NCBI RefSeq assembly: GCF_000002865.3 | Contig: NW_001865064.1 | Coordinates: forward strand, 176,939-232,543 | Source of the DNA: Monosiga brevicollis MX1 | Lineage: Eukaryota; Opisthokonta; Choanoflagellata; Craspedida; Salpingoecidae | Length of the DNA: 55,605 nt | Reading direction: 5' to 3' | Shown: positions 1 to 11,653 of the stretch, piece after piece | How the letters are laid out: the number at the start of each line of letters is the position of its first letter | Numbering within the stretch: the stretch's first letter is position 1 | The notes under the pieces: model-generated | Seen by the model: the letters and a program-made list of their open reading frames with translations, nothing else | Databases searched by the model: none | Told to the model about the DNA's origin: nothing | Program-made: the position numbers and the translations under genes

Positions 1-50
<50 letters not shown>

Positions 51-585
51 ATGGTCTGTATAAAGAAATGCAGAGATTGTGGCTACCAGCATGACAGCTT
101 CCTTTACAAATACCTTGTTAAACCAGAGAATCGATAGCTTTCCAAGTGGACTCAGAGGTTTGATTGAACTAAAAATCAACAGAGCAACTGCAACTGCAAC
201 TCGTTTCCCTTTTGTCAGACGTTTATGTCAGACAATCGAGAAAGAGCTTGAAACGCTCTCTCTCTTTCTCTTTCTTCGGTTCACTACTCTCTGTTGAATA
301 GGATGATATCGTTCCATCTCTGAGAATATCCAAAGAAGCACCTCTAACTCTGCTGTAGGTCTTAACCTATGATACATCTCTCATTCTTGGTTTATTTTAT
401 CGCTTATTTTAATTAAAAAAAGCAAAATTTTAAATACTCTCTGCCAAACTTCCACATCACAGATCCATCTCTACAGCACGTTTCTTTCACCGTATCATCT
501 CTGACTCTTACTCTTTCCCCAGCCCTCTCTCTTCCACTTGATCGTTGTCTCTCATTTTTTTTTTTTAGAAGTACGTGCACACATG

Positions 586-636
<51 letters not shown>

Positions 637-829
637 GTGCCGGGCGCCGTCCGCCGCCGAGTCAACAGTCTTGCTCGGTGCACTGGGTTGTGCTTTGGAT
701 ACAAGACCTCACTGAACTCGGCCTCGTTTGTGGTGATAGGGTTGTTAGAGGTGCCGCTGTGCCGTGCCCTCGTTGGTGTGCCCCGCTTCCCACCTTTTGC
801 AAATATTGTTCGTTGACAGCGTCGGCGCG
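1..829. other. Intergenic: GA repeat, AT-rich stretch and CTG repeat
   Basis: No supported gene. It opens with a (GA)n tract at about 7-47, has an AT-rich stretch at about 395-440, and carries an uninterrupted (CTG)n run at about 588-633. The CTG run is read as poly-Leu in one frame, but that frame has no homologous content. It lies about 200 bp upstream of the AFG1 start codon, so it is probably in the promoter or 5' leader. Confidence 0.6.
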
Positions 830-2511
830 ATGATGCCGCTGCAGCTGCTGCGGGGCATCGGGCCTGCCAGACCGCAGTCGCTGCACCGCTGTGTCGCGGT
901 TGTGGCCACGGTCAATCGACCTGTGGCGCTGGGTGTTGGTCGCGGCCTTGAACAGCGGCAGCATGCCCATGCCTCGCCCCGATGGGCCGCTGCAGGTTCG
1001 TCCGCGGCCCCTGCCAAGAAGGGGCACGTGACCCAGTATTACGAGGACCGCATTGCCCAGGGCGAGCTCGAGGCCAATGCGCTGCAGTTTGACCTTTGCG
1101 ACCACTTGGACACCCTCTACCGACAAATGCACACCTACAAACCCCCGGCCACCTCTTGGCTAGGCAAGCTGCTCGGCGGCCGGCCCGACCCAGCCTCTGC
1201 CGTTCGCGGCCTCTACATTTGGGGCACGGTTGGTTCGGGCAAAACCATGCTCATGGACGCCTTTTTTGACCTGGTGCCCTACGAGCGTAAGCGCCGTGTT
1301 CACTTTCACAAGTTTATGCTCGATGTCCACAAACGCATCCACGCCCAAAAAATGGCCAACGTAGCCGACCCCATCCCCCCCGTCGCCGTTGACCTCATGC
1401 GCGAAGCCCCCCTCCTCTGTTTCGATGAGTTTCAAGTCACCGACGTCGCCGACGCCATGATCCTCAAGCGACTCTTTGCTGAAATGTTCCAGCGTGGTCT
1501 CGTCATGATCGCCACCTCCAACCGGCCCCCCGAAGACCTTTACAAGGGCGGCCTCCAGCGGAGCCAATTCCTCCCCTTCATCCCCCTGCTCAAGGCCCAC
1601 ACCACCGAAGTTCGCCTCTCCGCCGAAAAGGACTACCGCATGCAGGGCCTCATGAACAAACTCCAACAACAGTGCTTCTTCCATCCCCTCTCCGACTACC
1701 AAAACGCCGAAATGGAGCGCCTCTGGCAAGAGGTGTGCGCCGAAGAAGGCGCCCCCATCCAGGCAACCTCGCTTCAATTACAGGGCCGACAGCTCCGAGT
1801 GCCCCGAGCCTGTGGCCAAGTCGCTCACTTTTCCTTTCACGACCTATGCGAACAACCCGTCGCTGCCGCCGACTACCTCCGCATCACAGAAACCTTTCAC
1901 ACTGTCTTTCTCACCGGAGTGCCACGCCTCACCCGGAGCGATCGCGATGCTGCCCGCCGGTACGCCCCTCCCCCGTGCGCGTGCTCATTGTCCTGCCCAA
2001 CTCTTCAAATGCAAACCGATTCTTTGCCATTATCCGCGGCTCATAAACCCACCGGGTCCTCACTCACATGTCCTTCTGGCTTCAGCTTCATTACGTTGGT
2101 AGACTGTCTGTACGACAACGCCGTGAAGCTGGTGTTTAGCGCCGCCGACGAGCCCCAAAACCTTTTTGCCCCCGAACCCCGCACCGGTCTTTCCGACAGC
2201 GAGCGAGCGTACGTGTTGAGCTTTCTTCTTCTTCTTCTTCTTCTTTCGCTTACCTTCCACTCATAGAGTGTCGCGCCCGACCAAATGCAAAACTCGCACC
2301 ACTCACCTGGTTCCGTGCACCCTCTCGATCATGCCCTCACAGTCTCATGGACGATTTGAAGCTGGACATGAGCCACGTCGATGATGCTTCCATCTTCACT
2401 GGAGAGGACGAAAAGTTCGCTTGGGCTCGCTTGGTATCCCGTCTCAACGAGATGCAGTGCGCTGAATATTGGACAATGTGTCACAAGTTTTGGAAGCCTC
2501 AACAACAATAA
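830..2511 (+). CDS. AFG1L: AFG1/LACE1-family mitochondrial AAA+ ATPase
   Basis: The family acts in mitochondria, where AFG1/AFG1L helps degrade or extract misfolded or surplus inner-membrane subunits; ZapE is the bacterial relative. The exons 830-1959, 2086-2208 and 2343-2511 join in phase and give 473 residues. Visible motifs are Walker A GTVGSGKT (about residues 132-139), Walker B LLCFDEFQ (about 195-202), the sensor-like IATSNRPPEDLY, and the family C-terminal block FTGEDEKFAWARLVSRLNEM. The first about 60 residues are Arg-rich and poor in acids, as expected for a mitochondrial presequence. The start is the first of two adjacent ATGs at 830; upstream in-frame sequence has only non-ATG starts. 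Introns are 126 and 134 nt. The stop at 2511 follows a few non-conserved residues, so the last residues are less certain than the rest. Confidence 0.94.
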
Positions 2512-3345
2512 CGCTGGCTCCCTCCCAGCCAGGTGTCCCCCAGCGGCACTGGCGCAGCTTAGGCTTAGGCCCCGGGCAACAGCTCCAACCGGCAAACCGG
2601 CAACGCCGGCTAGCCTTGACATGATAATTGAAGCCCCTTGGTTGTGCGCACGCCTCGCTGTTTCATCCCTAAATTTCTTAACACGAAAAGCAGCCAGCAC
2701 TCGTCCTGCCTCAAACAGTCGAAGCTCCAGCAAACTTGACTTGTCCTTTGACATGGGTGCGTATCGCAATGTGCGAGCTCAAACGCGCCTAATCCAGTAG
2801 CCAGACCATACGAAAGCGTTGCGCCTTGTGATTACGGGCTTGGCACGAAACCAGTTTGCCCAGCAGCCCAGCCCTTCATGTAGCAGCAAAAAGCAGGATT
2901 CAACCAACCCCTTACCAGCGCACTTTTCGCCGTGTCGTTGTCTTGCAGATCCAAGACCTTTTCAGCGCCTTCGACCGGCCCAAAGGCACAGAGGCGTTCC
3001 AAACCCTTGACCCGCATTGATCACAACAGATATGACAAGTGAGCCAAGGTCACGATTCAAATAAAAGTCAGCGTAATGATGCTCTTGAAGAGTCAACCCT
3101 CGCTGCTCTTCACTTCTTTTTGCATATGTTTTCAAACTTTGCCGATCGGCTCACCGGTCTTTGCGCTTGCCCCTCCAAGCAAAATGTGGCTGGAACACGG
3201 ACCCTAATGTTTTCCATGACGTGACAAGAGACAAAATATGAGCCCGACCAAGCCAGCCATTGAATCAACTGGGACGACTTGGCCACCACCACACCTCGAC
3301 GCGAGGGTGACTGCCGTAACAAAGTAGAGCATCATAAGATAAGCT
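2512..3345. other. Region without a supported gene
   Basis: Open frames exist on both strands, including a plus-strand piece after a good acceptor near 2950 ending at a stop near 3019, and a minus-strand frame at 2329-2769. Neither shows a recognisable domain and they contradict each other. It may hold the 3' untranslated region of the AFG1 gene, or 3' exons of the minus-strand candidate upstream. Confidence 0.35.
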
Positions 3346-5267
3346 TCAGCCAGAAGGTTCGTCTTCAGACCAGGGTCCGGGGTGACGACACCGAGATACA
3401 GCTAGACAAGGAACCATGTCCAATGTGAAGAAACAGCGCACGGGCAAGCCTGGGCCGAGCAGAGGGACGGCAAACCAATGACCAACCCGTGCTTCATTTC
3501 GGGCCAGCATGATTTGCGCACGGCCTACAACGATGACCGGGCAAGCGGGGTCTTCGGGCTGCTCTGACATGCAGATGAGCCAAACATAACAATCGGGGTC
3601 GGCGTGCAAGACTTCCAGAGCCCCCGCTTCCTGACCAAGTGAAACACGATGAGTATGCAAAGCTAAAAGCGCAACACAATCAATCAAGGAAAGCCAAGAA
3701 AGAGCGCATCATGGCTCACACCTCAGCCAGAGTGGGAGGCTGGATGCCATAGTGCATAAAGACATCTTCGTGCTGCATGATGGCATGCGCCACCTTGACC
3801 TGATCTTTGCTGTAAGGTACGAGGGAAAGCTGACGGCCCGTCACACGGGTGGCGTTGGGGGATCGAATTCTATGGCAATGCATTTGCTTTTGTGAAAGAC
3901 GGTGGGATTTGGCCAGCGACCGGAACGGCCCAGCTTGCTCGTACGAGTCTGATCGTGTTTGGGGAGGCGTATGGAGACGAACCGAATGTCAGGTTGCATG
4001 CCACTGTACTTGTAAAAGCGGGCATGGGCCGTGTCTGTGGCCAGATGTCGTCGGGTGTGGGGCCCAAGATTCAGCTCCAGTTGAGAGTCGGCTGTGCAAC
4101 AGTTGGCATGGGTCCGAATTGAGCATTGAAGCGCGTCGATTGAAGCGCATTGTCAGCAGAGCGTCTGGCACTCGAGCAAGGACAGACATTGGGAGGTGAA
4201 ATCAAGGTCAATGGGCCAGTGAGCACCGGCGTCCTTGCGTGTCAGGTGCTGGGTGAGGTTCTGTAGAACATCGACCTATGTGATGGAGTGAGCACAAGAG
4301 AATAAGGGCTTGGTTTATCTCAGACTGGCCCTAGCAAAGGCATCAAAATGTGATGCCTTTGCACGCTGAGAATTGGATGCGGGGCTGGAGGGTAAGACCG
4401 ACCCTTTCACCGACGACAGCGTCTCTGAGCTTCAGGACGCCATTGGCAAGAACTGTGGACATGCGCCGGTCCCCTTTGTTACCCTCTGTGCGGGTGGCAA
4501 AGGCCAGGCTAAGCCAGCATGTAGGATAAGTGTGGGGGACAGCGCCGGCAGTCGGAGATGAGACAATGATAAGAAACGCACCGGTTAGTACCCTTTGACC
4601 GGCGCGTGACACGGACAGCGTCGACCTTGAGCGTCGAAGAGGCTGGCAATCAGCGAGTCATGTACCAGAGCGAGCGCAAATGAGATGGCAAGATTGAACC
4701 GGGGGCAATGGGCAAGCACACACGAACCAAACTGTAGGGCAAACATCATGGTTTCAGAGAGAAGAATACGTCGCTTGAAAGAGGGTTCTGGCGGGCGCAG
4801 GAGTGAAGGACTGTGAGATAAAGCAGGACAAATCTGTGTGTGTGTGAGTGTGTGTGTATGTGTATGTGTGTGTGGGCTGCAGGCACCGAATGTCAGGTGG
4901 CGGCGTGCAGACCCAAGAGGAGGATTCAAGTTGAGCAAAGTAGGTGGATTGTTCCTGAGCGACGCTCAGAGAAACTTCGCCGACTAGGCTTGCAACGGGT
5001 GGGGTGTCGAGATCACCCAGCTTCTCAACGTCGGCAATCATAAAAATGGCCGCTGTGAGGAGCAGAGCGCAACGGGGAGGGGCGACAACAGACAGCGGTG
5101 AGTTGACTGAGACATGGCAAGCAGACAAGGCTCGAGCTGAGCAAATCTTTGCAACCAACATGTCTCCGAGTCGCGCCAAGCGCGCCAGTGAGCAAGCTCT
5201 TCATCATAGCTTGGGGCGGGAGCCGCAGGGTTGATGCGGTTGGCCGGCTCGGCCATCCATCGATGGC
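3346..5267 (-). CDS. Candidate multi-exon gene(s), family not recognised
   Basis: Several minus-strand open segments read like exons, but no family is recognised with confidence. From 5' to 3': an ATG near 5255 opens a segment beginning MAEPANRINPAAPAPSYDEE. A short intron with a phase-matched acceptor leads to IADVEKLGDLDTPPVASLVG (about 5035-4970). A third segment is rich in small hydrophobic residues around TMMFALQFGSCVLAHC (about 4760-4600). Near 3883 another ATG opens a segment with GRQLSLVPYSKDQ, whose exon ends in a GT phase-compatible with the downstream segment containing DPDCYVWLICMSEQPED. The layout of this last pair weakly resembles the start of NAT9-like GNAT acetyltransferases, but no acetyl-CoA motif was found. 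It may be one gene or two, and the boundaries are approximate. Confidence 0.3.
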
Positions 5268-5817
5268 GTCTACATTGAGGCACATTACAGGCGAGCCCCA
5301 TGAGGGAGAGACTTAAAGGCTAGCAGGAAACGAGGGTTGTGCCAACGCACACGGTGACAAAGGGCTCATCGTATGGCAGCAGAGCGACATGCCGCCCAAC
5401 GATGCACAAGTTTCGAGCGCGCTGAGTCATGACCGCCGGCAAGCAGTCCTATCCCTGGCCAAATGGGTATTGTTCCGCCCGACACAAGCCCACGGGCGAG
5501 GTGCTTGCTTGGCTTTCAACCAGCGTAAGGCAGGCAACCAAGCAGGCAGGCAGACAGGCAGGCAGGGGATAACAGTATCGTGGGGCGGGCAGCCTGCCAG
5601 AGAGCGCCCAACACGTCGTGCAAAGCAGAGGATCAGCGTCAGCTACCAAGCCACGAGCACGATACGCACCCCTTCACCTGGCCACAGCAGAGGCAACCAA
5701 ACCCCGATTGCCCCCCTCCATACACTGAGTCTCAGACAGGCAGCGGTCGTTGCTCACCAGAGAAGCCCCTGCGCCATCAACAGCGCGCTGACCCAACAAT
5801 GCAGACAGCGCGCGCCT

Positions 5818-5873
<56 letters not shown>

Positions 5874-6362
5874 AATTTTGGAACAAAATTTCAGACTTTA
5901 GATTAGACCACCAAGATGTTACTTTAGAAATACATGACATTGTAACTTGACTGTCAAGTTGGGGCTTTAACCGGAAAACTCAACCCTTTTGCAGCGGAAT
6001 GCAAAATAGTATAATATATGACTCTATAAGTTGATATACTTGTTGTAGCATGATATAGAGTTATTGTAGATGTGTTCATGGCCAAGGATGTCGTCACAAT
6101 CTGACATTCTATCGTCAGCAAGTGTTCTGTCTCAATCTCTATCTCTATCTCTGTCTCTGTCTCTGTCTCTATCTGTAACTCTCTGTCTCTCTCTGTCTCT
6201 GTCTCTAATTCTGTCTCTGTCTCCTGTCTCTGTCGTTCTCTATTTCTCTCTCTCTCTCTCTCAAATTTTCTCTCTCCCTCTCTTTCTCTCTCAAAATTTT
6301 TCTCTCTCTCTCTCTTCCTCTCTCTCTCTCACTCTCTCACTCTCTCTGTCTCTACCAGCGTC
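5268..6362. repeat. Simple-repeat-rich intergenic region
   Basis: Contains GCAGGCAGGCA-type short repeats at about 5540-5570, a (GA)n run at about 5826-5872, an AT-rich stretch at about 5990-6065, and about 230 bp of imperfect CT repeats with interspersed GT and A (about 6123-6353) that stop just before the CYB5R4 start codon. Open frames here are repeat artefacts (poly Arg-Glu or Ser-Leu). Confidence 0.75.
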
Positions 6363-9028
6363 ATGTCGCTAAAGCCTGTGCCTGGAGCTGGCGCGGGACG
6401 GAAGCAGCAGCCGCTGCGGAAGGGCCATAGCCTCATGGACTGGGTTCGGCTCAAGGGCAAAGAAAGTGCGTTTGGTCTCTGGCCCTCCGTCTCCGTCTCC
6501 GTCTCCGTCTCCGTCTCCGTCTCCAGCTCTGTCTCTGTCTCCGTGTTTATGTCATGCAGCAGCCCTCCTTGTCCTCCATCGCGGTTGGCGAATGCACTTG
6601 GCCCCCGGGGGCGCGTCGGCTGCTGACGGCTTGCCTCTCACCTTGCTTCTTCTTCTTCTTCTTCTTCTTCTTCTTCTTCTTCTTCTTGGTTTGATGAGCT
6701 GCGCAGAGACGGCGCTGGCAGGTGGAGATCGACCCAAGGACCGCAAAGTGACACCGGCCATGTTGGCTGCCCACGCTGTACGCTCCAACCCAATGTCCTC
6801 ATCTTCCAAGAACCGCACGCCTCGCGCTCACTCACACAGTTCCTCCGCTGTCTGGCTTTCAAGGGACCGGATGGTGATATTTGGATGGCTTTTCAAGGAC
6901 AGGTCTTCAACATCTCCCCTTACCTAGACTTTCATCCTGGTGGGCGCGAAGAGTTGTTACGGGCATTTGTTCGCCCCCCCCCCCCATTACCCCGACAACC
7001 CCCATCCTACCTTTAATGCTCTTGACCCACCATGCTCCAACAGGGACAAGATGGCACAGAGCTTTTTATGAAGTATCACCCTTGGGTCAATATTTTCAGC
7101 ATGATGGACGCTTGCTACGTTGGCAAACTGGTGACCCCTGGCCCCACACGCCTTCAAACGTTTGCTCAGCCCATGGGCGGGCGGCCTGCTCAGCGCACCA
7201 CAGGGCTTTCCGCTTCAAAACGCACTAGCAGTGCACCCCAAACCGTCTCACCCATTGCCACCCAGCAGTCAGCCACCACGCAATCAGCCACCACCTCCTC
7301 GACACCTCGCGTCAGCAGCCTCGACACGCCCACCGTGCAGCGCACTTCAGATCAACCATCCATTTCCCTGCCCGACGACGACACTTTCGCTGCTCCCAGG
7401 GCGCCACAACCTCGCACAACTTCCGCCAAGTTTCGCGTTGAATTTTATGAATCAACCAAGGCCATTCACGTTGATGTTTTTGGACCTCGCCAAGGTCCCG
7501 CCTGCCCCGTCACGGCTTTGATTGAGCCCGACTACTTGCGCCTCGTAGCCCTGGACCCCGGCGCTCGCATCCCTGTCTGGAATCAGGCTTGGCGCCTGTC
7601 CGGTCATATTATCACTTCCTCCAGCGATCGATACCAAGTCAACTCCTTCAAAACGTCTCTTTGTTTTGCCAAGACCGGCGCATCTCAGGTACGTACGCGC
7701 ATCATTTCAAGTCGGTGCAAGAGTACCATCCAACCTGATGCCCCCTTCCCTCACACGCCCCGCCCCCTTCAACCGATTCTCGCAGTGGGGCTCACTGGGC
7801 TCAGACTTGGGCTCCTGGTCCGTATCCCCAAGTGATACCACACAACATTGGCTACCTGCGTTGGTGGTCGGAACTCACCGTGCTTCAGCTGAAACCGTTT
7901 TTCTTCACATTCGCGCGTGCGTTCCCAGCTTTGACGTTGCCCGTCCAACATGTGCTTGGCCCCTGGTTTTTTTTAAGCTCTTTATTTTTTCATTCCTCCT
8001 TTCACTGTGCTTTGTCGTGACTCCCTGACCCGACGTGGTATTTTTCACAGACCACATCTCCAACAGACTCCCGTTTTGCCAGGCCAACACGTGGAGCTCA
8101 AGGTCACCCATCAAAGCCACATTATCATTCGCCCTTACACCCCCATTCCGTTTGACAGCTGTCAAAGTCATCCCTTTGTACCTAGCCCCGATAGCTTGCT
8201 CTTCTATATCAAGGTCTGGAGTTGCTCGTGGGCAAGCCGAAATCTCTCAATATCCAATTCCATCCCCCTCATTCCTCTTCATGCTTGTCGTGGCCACTTT
8301 AGATTTATCCAGACGGTCCAATGTCCAACGCGTTGGTCAATCTATGCCCCGGCGAGTCATTGCAAATGGCTTATCAACCTCAAGGTGTGTGCCAGATTTA
8401 AGCAAGCCCTTTGTGAAAATTGTGAAATCAAAAAGTCTCATCGTATGCCGTCTGCTTTGCTGCGAGAACTTAGGTCCTATTTTCGACCCACTCACACCTC
8501 CTGCTGCCACCCGCTACGTCATGCTGGCCGCCGGCACTGGTGCGTATCCCTGCGTTGCGCACATCGTGATCTGCCTGTCTTTATCGTGCCCCATGTCCTG
8601 CAAATTCTGTGGGATCCAACAGGCGTAACCCCAATGTTGCAAATCTTGGCAACTGCTCGAGTGCCGTGTATCCTCTTTGTATACAACACCCTTTCTGAAC
8701 ACCATGAATTCACCCATTGGATCCGAGGTTTTAAACATGTGACCGCGCACTTTATCACCACCCAACCGGCTGACACAGAGGTGTGTGCTCGCTTGCGATG
8801 AACCTTGCCTTCTCCTGCGATGGTGCCGCGAATGTCCGGTTTGATGCATCTTTGAATCTTCTTTTGCAGAACGTGGGCACTCTACAGGGTCGATTATGCC
8901 AGATTCACTTGCAACAGTGCAATGTTTTGCAAGAGGAAAATCGTTTTCTTGCCTGTGGGCCAGCAGGTTTCATCCAGTGCTGCGTGAGCCTGCTCGCACA
9001 CATGCCCAATAAGCACATTTTCAATTGA
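6363..9028 (+). CDS. CYB5R4: Cytochrome b5 reductase 4 (Ncb5or): b5 - CS - FAD/NAD reductase
   Basis: A soluble flavohaem reductase that passes electrons from NAD(P)H through FAD to a b5 haem domain. Ten exons join in phase: 6363-6465, 6722-6777, 6840-6968, 7044-7688, 7786-7916, 8051-8213, 8303-8384, 8474-8539, 8623-8780, 8870-9028 (563 residues). The N-terminus carries the family signature LRKGHSLMDWVRL. The b5 domain has HPGG with haem ligand His85 and a second His108, a 23-residue spacing that suits the family. A Ser/Thr/Pro/Gln-rich linker is followed by a CS (p23-like) domain at about 200-300. The reductase half shows FAD motif RPYTP (about 382), NAD-binding AAGTGVTPM (about 455-463) and CGPAGF (540-545). 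Intron 1 contains a (CCGTCT)n and a (CTT)n repeat. The domain order identifies CYB5R4 rather than a plain b5 reductase. Confidence 0.95.
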
Positions 9029-9335
9029 CATTTAGACCATTTGGCAAATCATGCACATGGCCCTTCCTGGCCCCCTCACTTGCATCATATTATCTTTTTG
9101 ACGAGAGCTGATGCGCTTGAGTCTGAATTGCCATGGCATCCGGAGTATTCAAACCATTGCACGACCATACGATTCTTTCTTGGGTTGAGCAGGGCACCCG
9201 CACCACATGAAAACACAGCCCGAGCCCGAGCCCCGACACACTTGACATGATTGAATAGCCACGCGGCGTCCGCTCAAACCGAATCAAGCTGGTTCTGGGA
9301 AAGGACAACATTTGCCAAGGTAGGAGAGAGTTGGA

Positions 9336-11207
9336 TTAAGACTTGATGCGTGGTGGACTACCTGATGCCGTAGCGATCACGCTTGTGCTTGAACGCCCAG
9401 TGCAGGCTCTGCACAACTCAATCGCCTCGTCCAACTTGACCGCCTCCAACGCCCTGACCAGCCGTTTACGGGCGTCGTTGTCCTCGAGCAGATCTTCGGC
9501 CACACGTGCCAAAGAATAGGTGTCGTGCTCCTTTTGTAAACGCTCGCCGGGCCTGGCATTGGCGTGGCGGTACTTTTCAAGGCCGCCTTGGTAGTTGTAA
9601 CGAGGTCCATACGTTGCTTCATCACAGGGCCCACCCAGGTCGAAATCAATCAGGAAAGCCATCGGCTTCGGCCTTTGCTGCGTTTGCACAGTCTCTTCCT
9701 CTGCGACCGCTTCCACGACGAGGTCTTTCAGTGAAAGCTCGTCGTGCGAGGGCTGACGGCTTTGACATGGCGTCACATTGCCGGACTGAGCCTCGGGGCT
9801 GTGCTGGCTCTCCTCCTCCTCCTCCTCCTCCTCTTTCTCCTTCTTTTCCCAGCTGGGCGGCTGAAACATCCAATCTTCCGGCTGCCAGCTGTTGCAAAAG
9901 AGAATGTTGCGCGGCAAAATGTCGCCGTGCACCAAGTCAAGTTTGTGCAACACTTGCACCTGCTTCATGACATCGATCAGCTGCATTGGCACCTGACGGC
10001 CGCACGGGGCCGTCTGTACTCGTGGGTACCGGAGAAGCACCAAGCTCGTCGCAAGGTCCTCCAACACCCACGCCTGGTAAAACTTGCCCGTCTCTGGCAA
10101 CTCGGCAAGCGCACGGAGCAGATCGCGTGATGGTGGGAGGCGGGCAGTGTCATCGCCAATCTGGTACATTGTTGTACCCAAAGACTCGGCTTGGCGGCCC
10201 CAATAGTCGTAGTGCTTGATGACCCACGAGCCCGCACTGTCATGTACGTACTGCTGCACATTGGGCCCGTACGTTTCCTTGCAGGTCCATCCGGCCATGC
10301 CCCGAGCCGGGCAGGGAAAGGGCTCGGAGGAAAGCGGAAATCGATGACCGCTTTCGATAATCTGATGCTGGCGACCCGTCACAAACTCTCTGCAAGCGGT
10401 CAAAAGCGCCCAGACAGCCTGATGGTCGGCGCGGTTTTTGGAGATTTGGGCGGATCCAAGTCGGAGAAAAGCCACGTAGTATTCCTTCTCAAGGCCCTTC
10501 ATCTTTTGAATCGTGGCAACCATGTTACTGCTGGTCAAGTGCAGGACCAGATAAGCGGTCACAATGTCACCACACACATTAATGTTGATGAAGGGATGAA
10601 GTGGGTGCTGCCTGTCCTTTCGCATTTTGTATTTTGGTCCCAAGAGGCCAAGGCGCACAACCTCGTTGCCCACTTGGCCACCAAATTCGTCAAAGTGCTG
10701 GGCGCTCATTTTGCACTCGCCCACGATGACGGGTCGCAGCAGGACGTCAAACCCCACCCAGTCAGCGTGCATGTTGGCTGAGCCAAGAGATGCCTGGTGT
10801 ACCAAGTAAATGGGGTTTCTCACTGGCGCCAGCTTGGTGGCGAGGGTGGATGCGGATGTGTCAGCCAACGGCTCCGTCTCAGATGGGCTGGAGACAGCAA
10901 CCTGGGCCGAAGTCGCAGCAAGGGCAGGGGCAATGAAGTGGTCCTGCAAAGCCAGTGTAATCAGTGACGAGAAGTGTGGCTCATGGCTCTTCACTTCGTT
11001 AGTCAGGCATGCGTTTGTGTACGCGCGGAGCAAAGTCGTATGTATGCCTTCTTGAGGCAGATTGGCAGACAAAAGCTCTTGAGCTCGCTGGACAATCTCA
11101 AGAGCCAGGTAATGACAGCTCGGAGGGAGTTGCACAATGCCAAAATGAAGTTTTTTTTTGACGTTGTGGTTGATGTCGCTAATTTTCGGGGTTTGTGAGG
11201 GTGACAT
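9336..11207 (-). CDS. PD-(D/E)XK-like nuclease fold plus protein kinase, Crinkler-like
   Basis: A single long frame of about 623 residues from ATG 11207. The middle has a restriction-endonuclease-fold signature: an Asp in WVGFDVLL (about 145-153) followed by VIVGECKM, giving the D...ExK pattern. The C-terminal half is a kinase-like domain with catalytic loop LVHGDILPRN (about 424), an Asp-containing FLIDFDLGG (about 514) in the DFG place, and an acidic EEEEEEEE stretch between them. This nuclease-kinase pairing is known from Crinkler/RHS-type effector and conflict proteins. No secretion signal is seen. Upstream, on the same strand, two more ORFs (11230-11602 and 11654-11947) probably belong to the same locus but are out of frame. 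The gene may therefore be longer, or decayed at its 5' end. Function is inferred from fold motifs only. Confidence 0.65.
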   Translation of the reverse strand: MSPSQTPKISDINHNVKKKLHFGIVQLPPSCHYLALEIVQRAQELLSANLPQEGIHTTLLRAYTNACLTNEVKSHEPHFSSLITLALQDHFIAPALAATSAQVAVSSPSETEPLADTSASTLATKLAPVRNPIYLVHQASLGSANMHADWVGFDVLLRPVIVGECKMSAQHFDEFGGQVGNEVVRLGLLGPKYKMRKDRQHPLHPFININVCGDIVTAYLVLHLTSSNMVATIQKMKGLEKEYYVAFLRLGSAQISKNRADHQAVWALLTACREFVTGRQHQIIESGHRFPLSSEPFPCPARGMAGWTCKETYGPNVQQYVHDSAGSWVIKHYDYWGRQAESLGTTMYQIGDDTARLPPSRDLLRALAELPETGKFYQAWVLEDLATSLVLLRYPRVQTAPCGRQVPMQLIDVMKQVQVLHKLDLVHGDILPRNILFCNSWQPEDWMFQPPSWEKKEKEEEEEEEESQHSPEAQSGNVTPCQSRQPSHDELSLKDLVVEAVAEEETVQTQQRPKPMAFLIDFDLGGPCDEATYGPRYNYQGGLEKYRHANARPGERLQKEHDTYSLARVAEDLLEDNDARKRLVRALEAVKLDEAIELCRACTGRSSTSVIATASGSPPRIKS

Positions 11208-11229
11208 CGTGGGCACGTTGGCCTCCACG

Positions 11230-11602
11230 TTCGTGGGCAACGAGGCTCCCTTCGGGGTCCACTTGTGTTCTAAGAATTATTGACGGCCCCAAGGCACCAC
11301 AAGTAAGCTTGAGCACCGAGTCCATGCGCACAGGGCCGGCGGGAAACAGCCGTCGCCTGTCGAGCGCCAAGCCAGCGAGCGATGCTTTACCAGGAATGTG
11401 CACATAGTTTTCAAGCTGGTCGCAAGTAAGACGGTTTTTCTTGCAGAGAGTGTACAAAAAGGAAACTTTGTCGACCGACATGCTTGCTAGATGATTCACG
11501 AGGTCATAGCCTTGAGGAGGCGCAAAATCTTGCACGAGGCACTCGAGCTGACAAGCCATAAACAAAGTGAGGGTACGCTGTGAGTCCTTCGTTCCAGACA
11601 TT
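11230..11602 (-). CDS. ORF upstream of the nuclease-kinase gene (possible N-terminal part)
   Basis: It starts at ATG 11602 (MSGTKDSQRTL) and stays open to 11179, overlapping the next gene in another frame. The protein has no recognised motif but is non-repetitive and coding-like: it includes LVNHLASMSVDKVSFLY, reminiscent of the short header domains at the front of Crinkler-type proteins. No phase-correct GT-AG pair joining it to the 9336-11207 frame was convincing; a weak donor near 11285 with the acceptor ending near 11180 would fit. It is probably an exon of the same gene or a remnant of one. Confidence 0.35.
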
Positions 11603-11653
11603 TGCGTTGTTAGACAGCCGTTTGTGGACACGAGGGGCGGCGGGAAAACCTGA

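Noticed and set aside
538-816. ORF with a long Leu run near the start of the window
   Set aside because: It is a (CTG)n microsatellite read in one frame; the rest overlaps the AFG1 leader and has no conserved content.
2940-3020. Plus-strand terminal-exon-like piece after a good acceptor
   Set aside because: It could not be joined in phase to AFG1 to give a conserved end, and no other upstream exon was found.
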